Shown here piece by piece: positions 35,288 through 41,761 of a stretch of DNA of 64,000 bases. This DNA comes from Thiodiazotropha sp040507225. GTDB lineage: Bacteria > Pseudomonadota > Gammaproteobacteria > Chromatiales > Chromatiaceae. Position numbers and translations under genes: made by a program. The notes below the pieces were generated by a model. It was not told the origin of the DNA and did no database searches. It was given only the letters and a program-made list of their open reading frames with translations. The stretch is from the NCBI GenBank assembly GCA_040507225.1, contig JBEVVG010000005.1, positions 124,001 through 188,000 of the forward strand, read 5' to 3'. Position 1 is the stretch's first letter, and every line of letters begins with the position of its first letter.

Positions 35288-35959
35288 TCAGTCTTCCAGC
35301 CGTTCCGGGTCGTTGCACACCAGGTAGTCGTACTGTTCCTTGGTCAGGTCGATCCGGTCCCGGCCGTTGATCATCGGCATCAGGTGCTCCTTGAAGGAGT
35401 GTCCGGTGGTCAGCAGGTAGACGTGGATGATGACGAACATGATGATCACCACGGTGGCGATGGTATGGATCACCGCGACCAGGCCAACACTCAGGTAGGC
35501 GGACAGTTCGATCACTCCGAGACTCGACAGCAGGTAGAGAATGCCGGTGATCCAGATGACCGGGAACACCACGATCTTCAGCATCAGGTAGGAGACGCCC
35601 TGCAACGGGTTGTGCTTGCGCAGGATGGTCTTCTGGTAAGGGTGATGCTCGCCCTTGAAGATGCCGTAGGCATAGTAGCGCGCCACCGAAAGCAGGGTTT
35701 TCTGACACTTGATCGTCAGGTTCGGGATGTAGTGGCGCAGTTCGCCGGTGGTGAACAGCCAGAAGGTGACGAACGCCCACAGCACCAGCAATGCGACCGC
35801 AACGATGCTGTGCAGGGTGACCGCAGTTTCGTAGTCGATCCAGTCGTGAGTGCCGTGGATGGCGAGCCCGGTAAAGATCAGGATGAAGATCGACGCCGCC
35901 TGGCTCCAGTGCCAGATGCGTTCGAACAGGGAAAACACGCGTACCTTATGCATTGCCAT
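35288..35959 (-). CDS. Membrane cytochrome b subunit partnered with the octaheme cytochrome c
   Basis: A 223-residue protein with four strong transmembrane helices and haem-ligand histidines in FERIWHWSQA, VTLHSIVAVA and VIIHVYLLTTGHSFKEHL. It resembles the cytochrome b subunits of formate dehydrogenase / thiosulfate reductase / Ni-Fe hydrogenase complexes. Its start shares a base with the stop of the octaheme cytochrome gene, so the two form one unit; cytochrome b would link the quinone pool to the periplasmic cytochrome c. The C-terminal 20 residues are cytoplasmic and charged. Confidence 0.85.
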   Translation of the reverse strand: MAMHKVRVFSLFERIWHWSQAASIFILIFTGLAIHGTHDWIDYETAVTLHSIVAVALLVLWAFVTFWLFTTGELRHYIPNLTIKCQKTLLSVARYYAYGIFKGEHHPYQKTILRKHNPLQGVSYLMLKIVVFPVIWITGILYLLSSLGVIELSAYLSVGLVAVIHTIATVVIIMFVIIHVYLLTTGHSFKEHLMPMINGRDRIDLTKEQYDYLVCNDPERLED

Positions 35960-37542
35960 CAGTCATTCCTCGTCACGGCGGCCATCATGCGAAACAGCGC
36001 ATGGCCGAATACGCCGGCCAGGGTGGCGATCACCGCCAGCAGGCTGAGCAGATCCAGGGTGGGGGTCTTGCCGGTGCCGGGCATGTAGGGGATCTCCAGT
36101 GCCTGCAGGCGGCCATCCTCAGCGTGGCAGTCCGCGCAGCCCAGTGCTTCATCCTTGGCCGCGACCATGTGGTTGATCGGCCAGTACATGTAGGTATCGA
36201 CGAAGCCGTATTCACCGCTGAAGGGTTTGCCGGCGGTCTGCATGGCGGTGGTGATCGCCTTGCTCCAGTCGAAGTTGGTCCACAGGGCGGTATCGGTGGT
36301 CGGTCCCCACACCTGGGTCAGCACCAGGTTGTTGTTGACCTTGTCGTAAGCCTGTCGGCCGGTCATGCGTTTGAAGGGCCAGATCCGCGACTCGGGATCC
36401 TGCGGACCGCCGAAGATGCGGTTGACCTCGACGATCTGCTGAGGATCGATCTTGTGATCGGTGTTGGTGTACTCGATCTGGCCATTGAACCAGGCGTAAT
36501 GGGGGGTGACATTTTCGCCGTATTCGAAGATGCCCTTGTGGCGCAGATAGCCATGGCGGTGTTCCCCATTGCCCTGAAGATAGTCCTCGATGTCGCGTCC
36601 CATCTCGCCGCTCTTGTCCACCGCGGACCAGTCCCAGCGGGTCTTGGTGGCCACCCCGCCCTTGGCGAAAGCGGGAATGTGGCAGGTCTCGCAGGCGATG
36701 CGCTCTACGTGCTGGTTGAGGTTCAGTCCGCTGATGCGGGTCTTGCTGTGCGGTTCCAGTCCGTGGCAGCTTTCGCAACTGGCGGAATCCCGACGCTGAC
36801 CGGGTTTGCCGGTGCCTTCCTTGTCGGTCGCCATGAGACTGTAGTGGCTTCCGGCCCAGTCGTGGCCGCTGGCCACATGGCATTCGCTGCAGCTGAAGTT
36901 GAGACCGTCCTTGTCCATATGAATGTCCACCTCCCGGCTGGGGGAGACCAGCGCCGAGGAGAGGTCGCCGTGCTTGACGTTGTCGTCACCGCCGCCGTAG
37001 AAGTGGCAGGCGCCGCAGTTCTGGCGTGAAGGCAGACCGACGTTCTGCGCCACCTCGGCCAGGTCCGCGGGGTGGTGGGTTTTACCGTCCTTGGTGATCG
37101 GCTTGTAGATTGGATGTCCCGCGCCGCTGGGCCATTTGCTGTAGCGGCCGGTGGTGTCGTGACACACCAGGCAGTCGACCTTGCTGTCGTCGGTGGCGGA
37201 GGGAGGCGCCTGGTTCATGTCCCGCCAGTCGTAGGAGACATGGCAACTGGTGCAGCGCGGCTCGTTGGAGACCACGTTGCCGCAGAAGGCATTCACAGCG
37301 TGGCGCTTGCCCAACTGCTGGCCGGTGACCGGGTGAGTGTACTCCCAGGTGCCGTGGATGCTGTGACGCACCTCGTCCGCTGCCTGGTTGTGGCATTCGA
37401 TACACGCCCGTGTGACATCCGGGCCGGTGGCGAAGGGTCCGGCCAGCTCATCGAATTTGCTGTGATCCGCGGTCGAGGCGAAGGCTATGGGGCCGTACAG
37501 CATGAAAAAGATGACCTGTAACCTGATCATTGAGTTTTTCAT
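35959..37542 (-). CDS. Octaheme tetrathionate-reductase-type cytochrome c
   Basis: A 527-residue exported multihaem protein with eight CxxCH motifs: CIECH, CTSCH, CLVCH, CGACH, CSECH, CESCH, CETCH and CADCH. A signal peptide covers about residues 1-22, and a hydrophobic helix near the C-terminus (about 495-515) should anchor it in the membrane. Haem count and spacing match the OTR family; Shewanella OTR reduces tetrathionate, nitrite and hydroxylamine in vitro. With the cytochrome b gene overlapping its end, it could exchange electrons with quinones in either direction. The physiological substrate is open; tetrathionate metabolism fits a sulfur oxidiser (inference). Confidence 0.9.
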   Translation of the reverse strand: MKNSMIRLQVIFFMLYGPIAFASTADHSKFDELAGPFATGPDVTRACIECHNQAADEVRHSIHGTWEYTHPVTGQQLGKRHAVNAFCGNVVSNEPRCTSCHVSYDWRDMNQAPPSATDDSKVDCLVCHDTTGRYSKWPSGAGHPIYKPITKDGKTHHPADLAEVAQNVGLPSRQNCGACHFYGGGDDNVKHGDLSSALVSPSREVDIHMDKDGLNFSCSECHVASGHDWAGSHYSLMATDKEGTGKPGQRRDSASCESCHGLEPHSKTRISGLNLNQHVERIACETCHIPAFAKGGVATKTRWDWSAVDKSGEMGRDIEDYLQGNGEHRHGYLRHKGIFEYGENVTPHYAWFNGQIEYTNTDHKIDPQQIVEVNRIFGGPQDPESRIWPFKRMTGRQAYDKVNNNLVLTQVWGPTTDTALWTNFDWSKAITTAMQTAGKPFSGEYGFVDTYMYWPINHMVAAKDEALGCADCHAEDGRLQALEIPYMPGTGKTPTLDLLSLLAVIATLAGVFGHALFRMMAAVTRND

Positions 37543-37748
37543 TGGTCCAGTTTTCAGTGTTCAAAGCGGACGCAGTCTATGTGAAGGTTCACTGAACATC
37601 GTTGATTAATCACAATAACCCCAGTCAATGTATTGACATTGGTGGGTGGCTTGCACGGGGGGGCGAGGCGCAACCCTGCCGCTGCAGTGCGTGGCAAATC
37701 TTCATACCGGCCTCCGCTCGTCCTCAGCGAGGCGATTTGATTGCTGTA

Positions 37749-37763
37749 TGGCACGTTTTTTGT
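37749..37763 (+). promoter_or_regulatory. Degenerate sigma-54-like site upstream of nasT
   Basis: TGGCAC-GTTTT-TTGT resembles a sigma-54 promoter, but the -12 GC is GT. Transcription would start about 4 bp before the nasT ATG, so it would make an almost leaderless message. Possibly chance. Confidence 0.3.
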
Positions 37764-37777
37764 AAGTCATTTCGGTC

Positions 37778-38380
37778 ATGTCTATCCGTAATCAGACCAA
37801 ACCTCTGCGCGTGATGCTGGTCGACGATAAGTCGGACCGACGCGAAATGCTCGACCTCGCCCTGCGCGATGTGGACTGCGTTCTGGTGGCCTGCGTTTCC
37901 GGGGACGGGGACTTGCTCACGGCGGTCAAAGGCTGTAACCCGGACGTGATTCTGATCGATATCGAAGCGCCCGGGCGGGATACGCTGGAGAGCCTGGAGT
38001 CGGTCCAGTCCACGGTGCCCCGACCAATGGTGATGTTCTCCCAGGATGACAACAACGCCACCATACGTCAGGCCACCCAGGCCGGGGTGAGCGCCTACGT
38101 GGTGGATGGCCTGCAAACCAGCCGGGTGCGACCCATCATCGATGCGGCGGTGGCGCGCTTTCAGCACTTCAATTATCTGGAATCGGAACTCAAGAAGGCG
38201 CATCGCCAGCTGAATGAGCGCAAGCTCATCGACAAGGCCAAGGGCATCATCATGAAACAGCGGGGACTGAACGAGGAGCAGGCCTATCAGGCGATGCGCA
38301 AACTCGCCATGGACAAGGGCCGAAAAGTGGCTGAAGTTGCCCAGAACATCATCGAGGCGGCGAGTATCCTGGCCGGGTGA
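37778..38380 (+). CDS. nasT: ANTAR-domain antiterminator NasT
   Basis: A 200-residue response-regulator-like RNA-binding protein. The receiver-like domain (about 10-130) contains VMLVDDKSDRR and VILIDIEAPG. The C-terminal ANTAR domain (about 145-195) shows LIDKAKGIIMKQRGLNEEQAYQAMRKLAMDKG. NasT binds paired hexaloop hairpins in nitrate-assimilation leaders and prevents termination when nitrate is present; without nitrate it is held by the sensor NasS. A matching leader lies directly downstream (38624-38770). No separate nasS gene is seen in the window. Confidence 0.95.
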   Translation: MSIRNQTKPLRVMLVDDKSDRREMLDLALRDVDCVLVACVSGDGDLLTAVKGCNPDVILIDIEAPGRDTLESLESVQSTVPRPMVMFSQDDNNATIRQATQAGVSAYVVDGLQTSRVRPIIDAAVARFQHFNYLESELKKAHRQLNERKLIDKAKGIIMKQRGLNEEQAYQAMRKLAMDKGRKVAEVAQNIIEAASILAG

Positions 38381-38381
38381 C

Positions 38382-38398
38382 TGCACCAAGATGGTCCA
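38382..38398. promoter_or_regulatory. NtrC-type binding site upstream of nrtA
   Basis: TGCACC-AAGAT-GGTCCA matches the NtrC consensus TGCACC-N5-GGTGCA at 11 of 12 defined bases. It lies about 190 bp upstream of the -24 element of the nrtA sigma-54 promoter, a normal enhancer distance. A half-site (CGGTGCA) occurs about 40 bp further downstream. This suggests that nitrogen limitation, through NtrC, controls initiation. Confidence 0.7.
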
Positions 38399-38585
38399 GG
38401 TGTACCACCAAGTGGGTAGGATGGCTGATGTAAATCGGTGCATGGTGTTTGGCGCGGAACAATAGGCTTCAGGCAGACGGGAAACCCGGATTCAATCACC
38501 AGAAAAACTGGGTGAAATTCCAACTGATTGAAAGTAATCGCAATTAAATCCAGAACACGGTGGTTTGAAAAAGCTCCGGCATGAA

Positions 38586-38602
38586 TTGGCACAGGGCTTG
38601 CT
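38586..38602 (+). promoter_or_regulatory. Sigma-54 promoter of the nitrate assimilation operon
   Basis: TTGGCAC-AGGGC-TTGCT is a perfect TGGCAC-N5-TTGC match with GG (38588-38589) and GC (38600-38601) 10 bases apart. Initiation near 38612 would give a leader of about 215 nt before nrtA that contains the ANTAR hairpins and the terminator. Confidence 0.9.
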
Positions 38603-38623
38603 GTGTTCCAGGCAAGGATTATC

Positions 38624-38770
38624 CCGGTTCAATGGCGAACCGGCCCACTGGCGGGTCAAGCGGATCTTCCCCTGAGAGATAGAATTTTCGGTCAACGTTG
38701 ACCAAACGGACAAAGGCGTCCATCCCTGCACGATCCAGCGATCGTGTCCCGGGGTGGACGCTTTTTTTTT
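38624..38770 (+). promoter_or_regulatory. NasT-responsive leader: ANTAR hexaloop hairpins and terminator
   Basis: Two adjacent small hairpins have six-base loops with the conserved A1 and G4: GGTC-AACGTT-GACC (38690-38703) and, four bases later, GGAC-AAAGGC-GTCC (38708-38721). The second shares 38716-38721 with the 5' arm of an intrinsic terminator (GCGTCCA 38716-38722 / TGGACGC 38755-38761, inner CACGAT/ATCGTG stem, then nine T at 38762-38770). The two structures are therefore mutually exclusive, as expected for NasT antitermination. Upstream, CCGGTTC-AATGGC-GAACCGG (38624-38643) and CCC-ACTGGC-GGG (38644-38655) are two more hexaloop hairpins with the same A1/G4 pattern. Confidence 0.85.
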
Positions 38771-38825
38771 GGGGTCAACGCTGAGCTGACAGGCGAATCA
38801 TCAATTCAGACAAGAGGTATTATTC

Positions 38826-40226
38826 ATGAGTAGCAAGCGTAACGATCACAGCCGCAGGGCATTCATCAAACGGGCCGCCCTGGCCGTCGGTCTGGCCGCG
38901 GGGCTCGGTTTGAGCGCCGGCAGCGTCAAGGCTGAACTCGGTTACCCTGAGAAAGAGGATCTCAAGTTCGGTTTTATCAAGCTGACCGATATGGCGCCGC
39001 TCGCCATTGCTTACGAGAAAGGTTACTTCGAGGATGAGGGACTGTATGTAACCCTGGAGGCTCAGGCCAACTGGAAGGTACTGCTCGACGGTGTGATCGA
39101 CGGCCAGCTCGACGGTGCGCACATGCTGGCCGGTCAGCCCCTGGCCGCCACCATCGGTTTCGGCACCAAGGCGCATATCGTCACACCTTTCAGCATGGAC
39201 CTCAACGGCAACGGTATCACCGTTTCCAACGAGGTGTGGGAACTGATGAAGCCCCATGTGGAGAAGCAGGCCGACGGCAAGCCGGTCCATCCGATCAAGG
39301 CCGATGCGTTGAAACCGGTGGTCGATCAGTACAAGAAGGATGGCAAGCCGTTCAAGATGGGCATGGTGTTCCCGGTTTCCACCCACAACTACGAGCTGCG
39401 CTACTGGCTGGCGGCCGGCGGTATCAGCCCCGGTTACTACGCGCCTGAGAAGGGCGATATCACCGGTCAGCTGAAGGCCGACGCATTGCTCTCCGTGACC
39501 CCGCCGCCGCAGATGCCGGCCACTCTGGAAGCCGGCACCATCTACGGCTATTGCGTGGGCGAGCCCTGGAACCAGCAGGCGGTGTTCAAGGGTATCGGCG
39601 TGCCGGTCATCACCGATTACGAGATCTGGAAAGACAATCCGGAGAAGGTATTCGGCATGACCAAGGAGTTCACCGAGAAGTATCCCAACACCACCGTTCG
39701 TGTCGTCAAGGCGCTGATCCGGGCCGGCAAATGGCTGGACGAAAACGACAACGCCAACCGTCCCGAGGCGGTGAAGATCCTCTCCCAGCCCAACTATGTG
39801 GGGGCCGACTACGAGGTCATCGCCAACTCCATGACCGGCACCTTCGAATACGAGAAGGGCGACAAGCGTTCGGTACCCGACTTCAACGTGTTCTTCCGCT
39901 ACAACGCCACCTATCCCTACTATTCGGACGCGGTCTGGTATCTGACCCAGATGCGTCGCTGGGGCCAGATCAGCGAGAAGAAATCCGACAGCTGGTACGA
40001 CAAGATCGCCAAAAGCGTCTACCGTCCTGACATCTACCGCCAGGCGGCTGAAGAGCTGATCGCCGAGGGCAAACTGTCGGCCGGTGAGTTTCCGGATTTT
40101 GCAACCGAAACCGGCTATCGCGCCCCGCAGACCGAGTTCATCGACGGCGTAACCTTCGATGGCACCAAGCCCAACGCCTACATCGACAGCTTTCCGATCG
40201 GCCTGAAGGGTGAGGAGAAGATCTGA
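38826..40226 (+). CDS. nrtA: Nitrate/nitrite ABC transporter substrate-binding protein
   Basis: A 466-residue periplasmic nitrate-binding protein of the NrtA/NasF family. It begins with a Tat-like signal (SRRAFIKRAALAVGLAAGLG, about residues 10-30). The mature part contains LKFGFIKLTDMAPLAIAYEKGYF, MDLNGNGITVSNEVW and GYCVGEPWNQQAVFKG, all typical of this family. The signal peptide argues against it being the cytoplasmic sensor NasS. It is the first gene after the NasT-controlled leader. Two strong hairpins follow its stop codon. Confidence 0.95.
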   Translation: MSSKRNDHSRRAFIKRAALAVGLAAGLGLSAGSVKAELGYPEKEDLKFGFIKLTDMAPLAIAYEKGYFEDEGLYVTLEAQANWKVLLDGVIDGQLDGAHMLAGQPLAATIGFGTKAHIVTPFSMDLNGNGITVSNEVWELMKPHVEKQADGKPVHPIKADALKPVVDQYKKDGKPFKMGMVFPVSTHNYELRYWLAAGGISPGYYAPEKGDITGQLKADALLSVTPPPQMPATLEAGTIYGYCVGEPWNQQAVFKGIGVPVITDYEIWKDNPEKVFGMTKEFTEKYPNTTVRVVKALIRAGKWLDENDNANRPEAVKILSQPNYVGADYEVIANSMTGTFEYEKGDKRSVPDFNVFFRYNATYPYYSDAVWYLTQMRRWGQISEKKSDSWYDKIAKSVYRPDIYRQAAEELIAEGKLSAGEFPDFATETGYRAPQTEFIDGVTFDGTKPNAYIDSFPIGLKGEEKI

Positions 40227-40275
40227 GGCTCCGCTAGACCCGACCGGTGATCACTGGCTCGGGTTAATCGTGCAG

Positions 40276-40358
40276 CCCGCTCCGCGGTCAGTTCCGCGGA
40301 GCGGGTTCGCAAATCGATCGAAACCACAAACATCCATCCGCTCAGTGTTGAGCGGATG
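40276..40358 (+). other. Two strong hairpins between nrtA and nrtB
   Basis: The first hairpin is a perfect 12-bp stem (CCCGCTCCGCGG 40276-40287 / 40294-40305) with a 6-nt loop. The second is a perfect 10-bp stem (CATCCGCTCA 40335-40344 / TGAGCGGATG 40349-40358) with a 4-nt loop. Neither has a T-run. Such structures after a binding-protein gene usually stabilise its mRNA or weaken read-through, giving more binding protein than permease. Confidence 0.75.
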
Positions 40359-40387
40359 ACACGCGCGAAACAAGCAGGAACGTAACC

Positions 40388-41416
40388 ATGGCAACAGATT
40401 TGACTTCAAAGACCTTCAACCTTCCCAGGTTCGACAGGCTGCTCGAACGTCTGTCCAGCGATCAGGTTGGAAAAATGTTCGCCCGCATGATTCACCAGCT
40501 GCTGGTGCCGCTGATCGCCCTGGTGGTGTTTCTCGGCCTGTGGAGCGTTGGCGCCAAGAATGTACAAACCTCCCTCGGTGTATTACCGGGTCCGGCCAAG
40601 GTATGGGAGCAGACCCAGGCGCTGTACGGCGAGCATCAGGCCGAACGCACCAAGGCGGATGATTTTTACCAGCGTATGCAGACCCGGATCGACAAGGCGG
40701 TTGCGGCCGGTCAGCCCGAGGATCGCATCGAGCGCATGCGCGATCGCAAATACACCGGCAAAGAGACTTTTATCGACCAGATTTTCACCAGTCTGCTGAC
40801 GGTGATGGCGGGATTTGTGGTGGCTTCGTTGATCGCCATTCCCATCGGCATCGTCTGTGGCATGAGCGCGACGCTCTACACCGCGATCAACCCGCTGATC
40901 CAGATCTTCAAGCCGGTCTCGCCACTGGCCTGGCTGCCACTGGTCACCATGGTGGTGTCGGCCCTCTACGTGAGTGACACACCGATGTTCTCCAAGTCGT
41001 TTCTGAACTCGGCCATCACCGTCACCCTGTGTTGTCTGTGGCCGACCATCATCAACACCACAGTGGGCGTTTCCGGGGTGGACAAGGACCTGATCAATGT
41101 CAGCCGTGTGCTGCGACTCAATCCGGTTACGAAGACCGTGAAGATCGTCCTGCCCTCGGCCATCCCGATGATCTTCACCGGCCTGCGTCTGTCCCTGGGT
41201 ATCGGCTGGATGGTGCTGATCGCCGCCGAGATGCTGGCGCAGAATCCGGGGCTGGGCAAGTTCGTCTGGGACGAGTTCCAGAACGGCAGTTCCGATTCAC
41301 TGGCGCGCATCATGGTGGCAGTGCTGGTGATCGGCCTGATCGGTTTCCTGCTCGACCGCGGCATGCTGATGATGCAGCGGGCGTTCAGCTGGGACAAGAA
41401 TGCGGTGCTGCGCTAG
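40388..41416 (+). CDS. nrtB: Nitrate ABC transporter permease
   Basis: A 342-residue inner-membrane permease of the NrtB family with about six helices. The EAA-like coupling loop lies in VSRVLRLNPVTKTVKIVLPSAIPMIFTGLRLSLG. The soluble segment around residues 80-125 (charged, helical) between the first and second helices is an insertion compared with short SsuC-type permeases and is common in NrtB. It has AGGA before ATG 40388. It works with the NrtC ATPase and NrtA binding protein. Confidence 0.94.
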   Translation: MATDLTSKTFNLPRFDRLLERLSSDQVGKMFARMIHQLLVPLIALVVFLGLWSVGAKNVQTSLGVLPGPAKVWEQTQALYGEHQAERTKADDFYQRMQTRIDKAVAAGQPEDRIERMRDRKYTGKETFIDQIFTSLLTVMAGFVVASLIAIPIGIVCGMSATLYTAINPLIQIFKPVSPLAWLPLVTMVVSALYVSDTPMFSKSFLNSAITVTLCCLWPTIINTTVGVSGVDKDLINVSRVLRLNPVTKTVKIVLPSAIPMIFTGLRLSLGIGWMVLIAAEMLAQNPGLGKFVWDEFQNGSSDSLARIMVAVLVIGLIGFLLDRGMLMMQRAFSWDKNAVLR

Positions 41417-41761
41417 CGCTGCGAGTTTTGAGTTTTTAGTGTTGAGTTTTTAGTTGATGGGTTCGCTTTGCTCACGATTTATTTCTCCCCCTCTCCCTGA
41501 CCCTCTCCCGCAAGTGGAGAGGGGATTCACAGATGCAGAGGGGGGTAACCGGATGTTTTGTTTGCACAGCATGTCTGGCAGATCTCTCCGTACTCGAACA
41601 GAGCGTACCCTCTCCCCTCGCGGGAGAGGGCCAGGGAGAGGGAGATCAAAAACCGTGAGCGCAGCGAACACCTCAACTCAAAACCAAAACTCACAACTAA
41701 AAACTTTTAAAAAGATAGTCAGGTGTGTCAGGACGCACCAAACAAAGTCAGGTGAAACAGA
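41417..41761. repeat. Composite inverted-repeat element between nrtB and nrtC
   Basis: The 345-bp gap is nested inverted repeats. An outer AGTTTTTAGTTG (about 41445) pairs with CAACTAAAAACT (about 41695). A GTTCGCTTTGCTCACG (about 41461) pairs with CGTGAGCGCAGCGAAC (about 41655). Two CCCTCTCCC.GGAGAGGG units (about 41484-41526 and 41608-41645) face each other inside. It has no coding frame of interest. The layout suggests a non-autonomous mobile or BIME-like element rather than random sequence. Confidence 0.65.

Noticed and set aside
38826..40226. Considered nasS (cytoplasmic nitrate sensor) instead of nrtA
   Set aside because: A Tat-like signal peptide is present and the gene is followed by permease and ATPase genes, so it is the transport binding protein.
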